A stretch of DNA of 64,000 bases from Mastigias papua (Eukaryota > Cnidaria > Scyphozoa > Rhizostomeae > Mastigiidae), in assembly GCA_964019165.1 (NCBI GenBank), contig OZ025276.1, forward strand, positions 10,981,205 through 11,045,204. The letters are read 5' to 3'. Shown piece after piece: positions 50,501 to 60,400 of this stretch. The notes below the pieces were generated by a model. That model worked only from the letters and a program-made list of their open reading frames with translations, was not told the DNA's origin and ran no database searches. Each line of letters starts with the position of its first letter. Position 1 is the stretch's first letter. Both the position numbers and the translations under genes were made by a program.

Positions 50501-51376
50501 TCGCTCGGAATGGAATGGTCCACATTGAAATAAACACACTTGAAATCAGTAAACATATCAGTGATCTTACAATCTTAACATTTTGAAATCCATTAAAGAT
50601 TTTCCTTTTTTTGCTGATGTCGAATCAATCAGCATTTTTCTTTGGTATCCGAATTACTGGTATCGGAAGCCTGACGCCGAATCAGTTGGCGCCGAAACGG
50701 ACATACCAAAAAGTCTTTGCCCAGTTGTTTCAGTGCTCTAGTATAAAAATAAACGTCTGAACGAAAGTGTATACCGTGGCTCAGGATATACTTTCATTCA
50801 GAAGTTTATTTTTATAGCTGGTTACTTTCTGGCTAATAATAATTAATTACCACTGACTATCTACCCATATAATATACAAAAAGGTTTAGGAAAGAACCCT
50901 AAATAAATGGAAATGCTGCGCGCACAGTTGTTGCCACCCTAGCGTCGTATTTCCTTTTTGACTTCATCGTGATGGACTTTGTCGAGTTAGAGCTATTTTT
51001 AATGGCATTCTACAACAGATGCCCTTGTGTGGCTCTAAACTCAAGAATAGATTGCATCGTTTTTATTAAATTGAAACCTAAAACAGGAAACCTCTAACTT
51101 CGCTCATTGAAGCTACTTTTTGTGCAGAGTAATTGAGGCGGTCTTGCTACATATTGTAAGTAAATCTTCTGTAATCTAAATGTTAAATATTTCTGTTATT
51201 CGAATGTTGATCGCTATTGTTGTTTACGATGTTTTCTGTTTTAGGAAGGACGCAATGAACGTGTGGACAGTTGGCGTAATTTCCAAACATCAAAGAAGAA
51301 GAAGAAAAAGGACAAAGGCTCTAGTTCAATGAAGAGCTTCAAGCCGCCATCATTAAAACCCGAGAAAAGGAGCTAA
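38547..51376 (+). CDS. DNAJC8: DnaJ homolog subfamily C member 8, 9 exons, 250 aa model
   Basis: Exons: 38547-38606, 39930-40031, 41234-41290, 41967-42033, 43506-43600, 44503-44574, 44982-45073, 45923-45998, 51245-51376; 251 codons, phases consistent (human DNAJC8 about 253 aa). N-terminus MAASQSLDEKFESFSTFLKE; then VKEIERRDADLTNDKQIDRL and the J domain from LNLNPYEVLQIPTDA with the essential HPD in SILVHPDKN (exon 4). After it come a long basic/acidic helix (EEDTDPEKFCKFKRAITAKL, REREAEIAVEEEVKAKKEW), the family signature RVDSWRNFQ and a Lys/Pro-rich tail. DNAJC8 is a nuclear J-domain co-chaperone associated with the spliceosome and SR-protein kinases. An upstream in-frame TGA fixes the start. 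Intron 8 is 5.2 kb and repeat-rich; intron 4 has a palindromic MITE. Confidence 0.96.
42727..42904. mobile_element. 178-bp near-perfect palindromic MITE
   Basis: TAACTATAGCA… to …TGCTATAGTTA. The whole element folds on itself with only scattered mismatches (for example GCATGAAAAAGCGGAAACAT against ATGTTTCTGCTTTTTCGTGC), and the centre is near ACGTACGT. It lies in intron 4 of DNAJC8. Confidence 0.85.
45101..45376. repeat. Tandem repeat, four copies of a 69-bp unit
   Basis: Copies start at 45101, 45170, 45239 and 45308, exactly 69 bp apart, each opening with a form of GTCATGGGCCAAGG and containing ACATATCAATT. Copies differ by roughly 15-30 percent. It is in intron 7 of DNAJC8. Confidence 0.85.
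46977..47240 (-). mobile_element. Second copy of the tRNA-derived SINE, reverse orientation
   Basis: Read on the minus strand it begins GGCGAGTGGTTAGAGTG and continues with GAGGAAAGGAACTGGTCACC, then CAACATACGGAAT, in the same order as the copy at 23256-23531. It is older-looking: many substitutions, degraded box B, and no clear tail or target duplication. Confidence 0.85.
48300..49165. repeat. Pyrimidine-rich minisatellite with 65-bp higher-order unit
   Basis: Built from words of about 21-22 bp such as TTCTATTGTGTTGTATCATC. From about 48774 to 48975 three copies of a 65-bp compound unit recur exactly (CGTATTATCATTTCCCATTG at 48781, 48846 and 48911). The flanks are more degenerate. Reading frames across it are artefacts of the repeat. 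Confidence 0.9.
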
Positions 51377-51898
51377 GATTGCAAGTTTTGTTGATTAGCA
51401 GGTTTGTGTACATAAATCGATCGGTGAACACGTCATAGTTTTTAAATATTTGGACTTTAAGAGACCAACAAATCAGCTTCCGGGCAGAGGATCCCATGAC
51501 AATTCCTGTGAAATTTCTAACACATACACAGATTGCCATCTGTGCGGATACTACGAGATATTGATGAATGCTGGTACCTGAAATATGACATTTTCGCACA
51601 CACTCGGTATCTACGGTGTTATTTGATGATGTTTCAGGTATGATGAATCATGAATACGCCTAGATTTGGCCTAGAGCATCATCCTTTGATATCATCCGAG
51701 AGCTTTGTTGTCATCATTAGGTAAAAACCGACCACTATGTACGGCTGTGTTTGAGAGAAATCACTGATTGATTGATTTAGTAGCTATCTGCATGAGCAAT
51801 ATGTGCTTACATATCACGTGTTATAATTTCGGGCATATGAAGATGCGGTAGGCGTTTTCTCATTGGATGGTCATCGTGGTTTTTGCCCATTAGATTAA

Positions 51899-52263
51899 GG
51901 CTATGTTCACATTGCTCCGTATTCGTTTTTATCCGTTTTCATTTCTATCCGTTTTGCCTGTTCACATTGCTCCGGGTACATTTGAATACGCTATGAAAAC
52001 GATAAGTGTTCACATTGCTCCCCTCCAGGTACAGCGGAAAACGGCATGATATTGAGTCTTATACTAGCGTTTTCAAAAGTATCCGTTTTCGATGTTCACA
52101 CTGCATTTTTGCGTTTTCAAAAGTCTCCGTTTTCAAAAGTATCCGTTTTCAAAGTGCGTTTTCAAAAGTCTCCGTTTTCATAGCGGAGCAATGTGAACGC
52201 AAGGCAAAAACGGATACTTTTGTATCCGTTTTCATATGAATACGGAGCAATGTGAACGGGGCC
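51899..52263. mobile_element. Harbinger-like MITE, 365 bp, TAA target duplication
   Basis: Ends GGCTATGTTCACATTGCTCC and, inverted, GGCCCCGTTCACATTGCTCC, both continuing into GTATTC. TAA flanks both sides (51896-51898 and 52264-52266), fitting the 3-bp TWA sites of PIF/Harbinger. The interior is made of repeated GTATCCGTTTTC/GCGTTTTCAAAAGTC words in both orientations. Confidence 0.8.
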
Positions 52264-54380
52264 TAATACTCTCAGGATACAATGCATGCTCACATTTTAT
52301 ATTGAAATAGGGTAAATACCCGAACTAGGAATGTCTGATTTAGAACATATCAGACTTCATTTGTGTTTCACAAAGTTCCCACGTTTGGCACTCGTGTTGT
52401 TGTACAGCAAATTCCTGCAGAATGGTTCGAGACCCTTAGGAATATTTTGTCAGTGGCCTTTTCTGGCTTAAAATTTTTCCCAAACCTAGACAAGCGAATG
52501 AGGACTTTTATTAATAAGAGGAAATAGGAGCAATAAAGAGCCTGTGAGCAGTGAATGGGTGTATGGGCTTATTAAATGTCTTTTTACGTCAATAAGTCCA
52601 AATGCCTGTCCCTTGAAAAGTTATACAGGGCTCCTTTGGGGCCTCAAAACCGTGGGGGCCCCTTAGGAATTGCTATATCCTCAACCTGTGTCGGCTACCC
52701 CACTGGGCACACTCAGTATACATCTGATAAAATGAAAGCAGTTGATAGTGTTCTGTTTTTCATTGATTAGATTTGGCACCGCGAAATACGCCATCTTTAG
52801 AGTTTTGAATTGCTAGGATCAAGTGGCATTTGCTGAGCCAACGGGCGGTTTTGTTTTTCTACACTCTTAATGTTATATGGGGCAGTCAGTGTTCTGTTTT
52901 TTGTCCTGTTGTTACGCCTTATATTTGAACTGTTCATGCTCTACAAATCACATTAAGATGAGGCAGAGCCTCATAGCAGTCATTATGCCATAACGGTCGA
53001 AGGATCCCCGTGTCACATTCATGAATTTGTTAGCTACTAATTACATTTTACCAAGACCAAGAGACTCATCTGTTCAGTTTCCCTTTTGTAGGCGAGTAGA
53101 ATGGCGAACTGGCCATTCATTTAAAACTTAATCTGAGATTGTAAAACGGTTATTGTATTTGGGGTTTTTCGTGGAGATTCGCCTCACATAAAGACTGGAT
53201 TTTATACTATCAGTTTGTGTGACAATTCTTTTTTGTTAACTCTGGTTATTCGTAAGTTTCTTTTTGTTCGTCAATCTGGTCACAGCAGTGCACCAGGTTC
53301 TTAAACATCTCCTCTATACGTTAGACCTCTGTCTTCACATATGGTCATACGTTTATATTGATTGTATTTGAGATTTTGTCTATTTGAAATCACCTTTTAG
53401 ATCTCTAACCCAGAAACATTAATATTTACATACATATTTGATCACACTTCAGTGACCGGGCTTCCTAGTTGACAAACCTTGTATACAATTTTAGCGTAAT
53501 GAAAAAGTGTCTTTGCACTTTCTTTGTTCTTTCAAGCCACATGTAGCCAAGAAGCAATGTGTCTTTTGTTCACTGTCATAAGCTTTCTGCCCTCGTCTTC
53601 TTTCCTCTACAAACGCTCTACAAACATTTGTTGTTCTCCGGGAGTTTGTACCTTAAAAATTTGTGTCCAAAAGTATCTGCTTTTCTCCTTCAAAGAGAAT
53701 AATTCTCTTTTTTCTATTTTATATGAATATGAGGATATAAAATTATGCATGGGTGGATTTGTCAAGAGGAAAAAGCTCTACCCTATGCATTGTCATCCTT
53801 TAAGGATTTGTTTGGCGACTTGACGTGTTACTTGCAGCCTGGTATAAATGCTGTTGAAGAACGTTCAATTGTTTAAAATTGCTATCACAAGCAATTAGCC
53901 GTTCTTATAACACAGCGATATTATATGATTGTATCTAAGATATTCTTCTGTTTCCCTTGTAATCTGATCGTGATATGTATCCTGGTGTTAAACAGTGCTC
54001 CTTTTCAGTATTATGATCATTTAGAAACTCGACATTCATTTACTTATCAAGTGAGGACTAGAAGTTTATTATGCGATAAGAGCTCCTGTGCTATTCATTT
54101 ATTTATTCCAAGCTTACTGGCAACAGTGTGCCTTAGCTGCTTTTTTCTATCTCGTAATGTCAAGGTCTTCTTATCATCTCCTGTGTGTAGTAAAATTGTC
54201 CTTTGTACAAGGGACCTGAATTTCGGTATTCTTCGTGGAATATTGGGAGTTGCGAATTCTATATGAAAGTGGGGATCTCGAGTTTCCATATTTTTCATAG
54301 AATATAGAAGTCTTTCCATTCTTTTGAGTCTACGTCGCGAATTTGATTTTCATGGTGGAATGAAGTGTCCCTCCCATTAT

Positions 54381-54613
54381 TTGATTTTAATTCGCGAATT
54401 TTGAAATCCATTAGCGAGTAAGGGGCTGTTGCCTTCTCTTTTGATTTTAATTCGCGAATTTTGAAATCCGCTAGCGAGTAAGGGGCTGTTACCTTCTCTT
54501 TTGATTTTAATTCGCGAATTTTGAAATCCGCTAGCGAGTAAGGGGCTGTTGCCTTTTCTGTTGATTTTAATTAGCAAATTCTGAAATTCTTTTTGGACTA
54601 TAGAGCTGCTGCC
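54381..54613. repeat. Tandem repeat, about 3.9 copies of a 60-bp unit
   Basis: Copies start at 54381, 54441, 54501 and 54561. Each begins TTGATTTTAATTCGCGAATT; the first three are almost identical, and the fourth decays. The unit includes the palindrome AATTCGCGAATT. Because 60 is a multiple of three, it opens a spurious frame with a 20-residue period on the minus strand. Confidence 0.95.
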
Positions 54614-54763
54614 TTTTTTATTTTAATCACAAATTCATTCATCAAGTGTCTTCAATTTGAAAGGGTTCATTTGTGAGATTTGGAATCCATCTGCCCCGTG
54701 TTCATTTCCCTACATTTAATGTATGATGTTAGCTTGCCCTCGTTAGGACATTCTCACGGAATA

Positions 54764-55135
54764 TACATTTTTTAATAAGAGACCTGGCTCAAGGCTTTAG
54801 ACCTGGCTCATTGGAGAAGTTTCCTAATATTTGGCCACATTTTAGTTTAAGAGTTTCTCAGAAGTTTTCTAAGTCAATGAAAAAATTGCAGTGATTTCAA
54901 AAACAAAACGTAGAACATTGTCTTTTGTAGTGCCTATAAGGCTTAGTATGACGAAACATACTGTAGTGGAATCTTGATAAATCCGTGGAGGAAAAAGGGG
55001 GTTTCCGCAACTGTGAAAATGGCAGAGAATCTTCTAAAGTATCTTAACTCTTTCCTTGTTGTTCTAAAAGTTTCTTAACTTTTAGGCTGTCTGGTACTAG
55101 GTTTCCTAAAACCGGTTTCTTATAAAAAACGTGTA
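54764..55135. mobile_element. MITE, about 372 bp, with TTTTTATAAG-type inverted ends
   Basis: Left end TACATTTTTTAATAAGAGAC, right end inverted TACACGTTTTTTATAAGAAA; both continue into CC(T)GG. The interior near both ends carries inverted TAAGAAACTTT-like words. The ends resemble those at 61365-61785, and a solo end near 38720 (CTTTTTATACGGAACCCGGC). Confidence 0.5.
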
Positions 55136-56198
55136 ATTACTTTTCCATATTCAGATATTTTCGGTGCACTGTTCTCTCGTTTGCTTGGAAACCTCAAGCT
55201 TCGGTTGTTTTTTACCCTTAGAAGTGATTAAAATGTTATTGGTGCTGGATGTCAAGAGTAATTTGGTTTTCTCTTTACCGTATCCGTACGAATACAAATC
55301 AGTGCCATTAAACTTTCTTGTAATGGCAGAAACTTGTAAAATGCGGATGGACTTCTATCAGGATAACTTGAGAACAATTTTGCAGATTGCTTTTCCCGAT
55401 TCCAAGAGAATCGGCGCAATATAATGAAAGTATATATAATCACGGATGCAGATGGAGGGAAATCGTCAGCTCTAGCGGACGAGGTCATATCTCAAGTTTC
55501 CTTCCTGGCTTCTAAGACTCCATGTCAAACAACTGCCCTGAGTAGTAAAATACACCCAGACCTCTGTTTTTGAATAATCTCTATATACTCTGGCGATTAT
55601 CTATTAGCTTCTCTAGAGCATTAGGAAGCTCCCACATACCCCCTTCCCCCCCCCACCCCCCCCCCACACACACACACAGTATGATGTGTGTGGCCACTAT
55701 TTGTTAGAGGCTCTGGAATAAATACAGAGAGCCAGCGGCGAAGTCTGAACTTAAAAGCTGTATGCAGAAATAGTAATTCTTATTTTCTTATGATTTGTTC
55801 AATTTATTAAGAAATTTATTAAGGTTTTGAGGCAAGGACATTGGTAATCTCAATCAATACATCAACAAAAAGAAATCAAATCGGATTTATCAGCGACATA
55901 CACACACACACGCACACGGAATATTTGATGTGTTTGTCGAACCAAAGCTTAGTTCTTTTTTTCCAAGTTCTCTTATGTAAAGATGTGAATGCCATTTTGG
56001 CTAAGCAGTTCCTTCCAATTAGCTAGTGGTAGCTGAGCTCTATGCACCATTGTCCTTGCAGAGTTCATACATCGTTTTCGACCCCCCTTCCCCCTTTTAC
56101 ATTCAAATGTGAATGACGAATTGAGGATCATTCTATGTGACTCTCAATCTGTCTACCAGATAATGCAGATGAGAGAACAGGGAATTGCTTATGAGGCG

Positions 56199-56390
56199 TA
56201 CCGTATTGTCTGCAATTAACGCCTCATCTCTTTCAAACGCCCCTCTCTAATAGACACTGTGCAAATTCCACAAATTTTCCTTTTTAAGTAAACGCCCCTC
56301 TTTTTTAAATGCTCCTCTCCAATAAAGTCTCCGTCTAAAATATATTAAATTTCATAAATGTCCTGGGCGTTTATTGGAGAAAATACCGTA
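56199..56390. mobile_element. TA-flanked MITE, about 190 bp
   Basis: Left TACCGTATTGTCTGCAATTA, right inverted TACGGTATTTTCTCCAATAA; both continue to ACGCC, about 20 of 25 matching. TA borders both ends, consistent with a Tc1/mariner-type target. ACGCCCCTC words repeat inside. Confidence 0.65.
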
Positions 56391-57482
56391 TGCCTGGTTG
56401 CGCCGCTATGATCGTTAGTTTCGCTTGGGAAGGCTGCAACGATCATGACGACCTTGTAGAAGGATGCATGAACGATGGTGGCGATTGCAACGATCAAGAT
56501 CACAGGAATAGAGGCTTTTATTTTCCAGTGGCACAGATCTTCGCGATTACCGGGATCGTTCGTGCGTGTTTACACAAGGTCGCTAGTATAGATTACTTGA
56601 GTCCTTCACATTGATCCAAACAGTCATAGTGATTATATGGTAGCCAGCCTTTAGAGATATGTTTTGGTTGTTCTATTTTCTTGTCACATATCTTGCATGA
56701 GCAGAGGGAAATGGCCGTAGCTATCTATTTTATTCAATTGAGCTTTGCGCGTGGCACGTTATTATCTGCCCTCCCAATAGGGAATTTTATCAATTGAAGC
56801 ACACACTTAGAAGGTCCTGTCATTTCCCCCAAGAGATCCTCCGACCCCCTATAATACTGCTTTGTTTTGTCGGAATTGTGTTAAATAGCACATTGGCTAG
56901 GGGGTTTGCAAACTGATAGAGCTATACATAGGAAGAGTTTTTCTTCAAGGGCATTTTCTATGGACGTGTGGTCTGATTTTTTCAGATTAAGGTTTAACTA
57001 TTTGCCTTAGATGTTTGCCTTAGATGTTCAGGTTTTAACAGACCCTGGTCAAATTTGCGGTGGAGTTGTACTTTTGTCTTTGACGGGAATTCCTATTTAG
57101 GAAGGTCATTCGGTTTTTGGAAATAGCTTTTCTTTCTGAGTTAAGACCATATCTCTCTACGACTTATTACTTTTTGCATTCCCTCCAATGTTTTGGAATG
57201 TGTCTATAAACTCATTTTCTTCAAAGGCCGCATTTCCCACAACCAATTCAAGCAATTACAAGACATCCAATTCACGTTTTAATTTAATCAAACTCTGTTG
57301 AAACGGTCGTCTTACGTGTCGAAATATCTTTTGTTGCTTAATTGATTCTCCTGATGCCGCTCGTTGACAGGGGGGTAGAACATCCCCTCTTTCAAGGATA
57401 TCAAAACGGCAAGTAGGTGAAGCGCACGGGTCATTAGTTCATCAACAAACCAACAGCAGTACGGAGAAAGCGCGACATTGAT

Positions 57483-60400
57483 ATGAAAGTTGAGATCATT
57501 TTCGTCTGCCAGTTGCTCTTAGCAATCAACTATGGGACTGGTGAAAGGAAACAGGCGTTTTTGTACGGAGCTCCAGGCAGATTGCCTTCAATTGGAGACT
57601 GGTTTACTAAAAGCAGGAATAGACGTGGCATTGCAGAGCTAAGTGAAAGAGTTGTTGGTGGGCTAGCAGCGGAGGAAAATAAATTTCCATGGATCGTATA
57701 CTTTCATGCAATATCAAAGAAGAAACGAAATGGATCTGATGAGTATGGGTCGGTCACAAATTTTTGCGGTGGCTCTCTCATACACCCAAGGTAAGAGCCC
57801 TTCATGTTTCATCATTTTCTGCTACACGTTTTTTATCAGGAATCTAAGAGACTTTTAAATTACTGACTGCAAAATTCCTAAGGAGTTTTTCAGGTTTGAA
57901 TTTCCTTTCCATTGTAAACAAGCGAGAATTAATCATAGAAATTGTGCGTAATTTTTGAAGCAAGTGGGTCGTAGGTTGGTTTTCATTGAAGCATGCAGTG
58001 TCCATAGTGGCCTGTCTTAGCCTTGACCACTTACAATATCTTTAGTGCCATATGAATAATTAAAATTAAGGAACTATTAGTATTGAAATGCAGTCAAAAG
58101 AGGTACGAATATAACAAACTGTTAGAGGTAGGCCTTGTGTTAGTTCCTTATAAAGAAAAACCATCCACTTTATTTCTCTCGTCGTCCGTGAAACTCTGCT
58201 ACGCAGTTGTAAATCAAAAATGCATCTCTTTCATTTTTTGTCCGTGCAGAATACTACCACAGCTTTCCTTCGACTCTTATCTCGTAATATACAAAATTTC
58301 CTCGCTATGCAATAACGAATTCTAGTTTTTAGTTAAAGCCCGACATTCCTCGAATATTTTTGCGTAGATTTGTAATCTGTCTAAGATTTTATCGCCAAAG
58401 TAACAATAAATAATGAAAACCCATTTTGCCATGAGTCCTGTCTGATAAAATTTTAGTATTTGTCAGTGTTCTTCACACCCTGTTAGCGTACTTGTGAAGA
58501 TATTCGCAGAGCGATTTTAAATTATCTGAGTACATTTGATCTGTTTCGTTTTTTGAGAGTTTTTAAGTAATGTTAGATGCAGCGCTGAGCTGTTACGAGT
58601 GATAATTGACTGGGAGGCCAAACTTGAATCGAAGGGGGTCACGCTACAGAATTGTAGTGTACTGACATCCTGAGTGTGTCGTACGCTGGCGTATTTCAAG
58701 AAAACTATGAGGATTACTTATGGCAACAGACATGCCAAGTGTAAACTGGCGCAAACGATTTGAACCATCGACGCTGGTCTGTGGCGTACCAAATTTTCCG
58801 ATTCCAGACTCACCTGCAAAGACTTACTTTGGCTCATCCAAATCACTCCCAACTTTGCCCCCTATTAGCACTGTGAATTGATATCCCCACCAGCGTATTT
58901 AGACCCATGGATGACCTCTGTAATGTCTGGCGCATGCTAGTACATTTAGCCTAACGCCCAGATGAATGGGAGCCTAGGAAGGAAAAGCTCTGTAAGACGT
59001 GATACGTGTAAATCATTTTGGCTGCACTGTAAAACCCGTGATAATAGAGTTTCAAATTCTCCCCTCGTCTTATAGAGAGAGTTCGGGTTTGTGTTCCGGT
59101 GCTGATCATTGTTTGCCATTTTTTTGCCTTGTTGCCTTCTATGTGATGAGAGCGAGTGTCTCCAATTTCTTTGTGCTATAAATCATTCAATGATATTTTG
59201 CTGTCTTCCACCTTTATGAACAAAGTTGCGTCCAGATAATTAGCTAATTTCGGATTATTTACAGGTTGAGTGTTCTAACTTTTATTATCATCATCATCAT
59301 TAGCAGTCTTTCTATCGAAGAAGTGGATAACACGGTATTGCGTGTGTTATGATCCCATAACTTGGTGAAAGAAAGATCCTTTGTTTTTTTCCTTTGACAC
59401 AGTTCGACTTTCTGTCAACCTGAAGGGTATTGAGTTAACGATTTGATGCTGTCTAATCGTCTCTTTCCTACGTTCTGTGCACAACTATATGGTGTTCAAT
59501 TTGACTTACCAAAAAACGATGCCGATGATTTTCGACCCGCACATTTGATGCGATATAAAAATGTGGTAAATAACAGCCAGTCTTAAATTTCACTTATTGT
59601 TAAATTTTTTAATATTGATCCTTCTATCTCATGTAAAAGTTGGTTTGTTCCTTTGTTTTAAAAGTCAAATCCACATAAATTGTTCTGCTCCCTTGCCACT
59701 TCTGTATATGGAGCTAGACAGTAGTAAATATTTGAACGCTCTTCCTATTTCCCTACAAAATATTGATAAGACTTGCAATATTTACTCTTGCAAATAGCCA
59801 GAGAATGCAGTTTTTTGAAACTTGATATCTTAGGTAGTCTATAGCTGCTTTGAATTATTTCCTATCAAGCACACTTGTCGTATGGGGCTATTAATAAAAA
59901 ACCTTCTACACTCGCTCTGGTCCTGATTTGTAAAACCAGGCCATGTTTGGTGACAATTTCATTTGTAGATGACCTGCGTATGCTGCTATCTGCCCACCCA
60001 AACGCTAAATTCCAATAAATTATATGTATATGGAGAAGTAATTTGTCAGACAGAATCTCTATCGCCGTATCCCTGTAGAGCGAGTGGTATATAAATCAAA
60101 CTGGATTCCCGTTAAACGTGTAATTTAGTAGGCATTACACAATGGCTAGCATGCGAAAACAGAGAATACCTCACAGAGGAATGGCAATCATTCTTGACCT
60201 AACATAAATCAATGTATTTATAATTGCATAAGGCACTATAAAGTAAAGTCAGTTGATATACATCAGTAAAGAAAATGTCTAATCTCATTTCTCCAAATAC
60301 CGCACAGAATAACCACATTATCGTATTTGTACTAAAGTGAATTACATGATCGAGGACCGTGAATTGTTGAATCGTTCCCCCCTTGATTAGGCCTCTTAGC

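Larger units (their letters stand above)
45999..51244. other. Intron 8 of DNAJC8, 5.2 kb
   Basis: Bounded by GTGAGT and TTCTGTTTTAG. It contains a reversed SINE copy (46977-47240) and a pyrimidine-rich minisatellite (48300-49165). A 95-codon frame at 50299-50586 has no recognised homology and no splice support. Confidence 0.8.
51377..57482. other. Intergenic between DNAJC8 and the serine protease
   Basis: About 6.1 kb with at least three MITEs (51899, 54764, 56199) and a 60-bp tandem array (54381). No coding gene recognised; short frames here lack domains or splice context. Confidence 0.6.

Noticed and set aside
50299..50586. 95-codon frame in DNAJC8 intron 8 (MELISFRKVDTNNLSCNHLG…)
   Set aside because: Composition is protein-like, but I recognise no family, and there is no poly(A) signal or splice context close by; could be chance.
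54377..54577. Minus-strand frame with a perfect 20-residue period
   Set aside because: Consequence of the 60-bp tandem repeat; no start context or homology.
55164..55424. 86-codon frame upstream of the protease gene
   Set aside because: No domain, no signal peptide and overlap with repeat-rich DNA; not distinguishable from chance.
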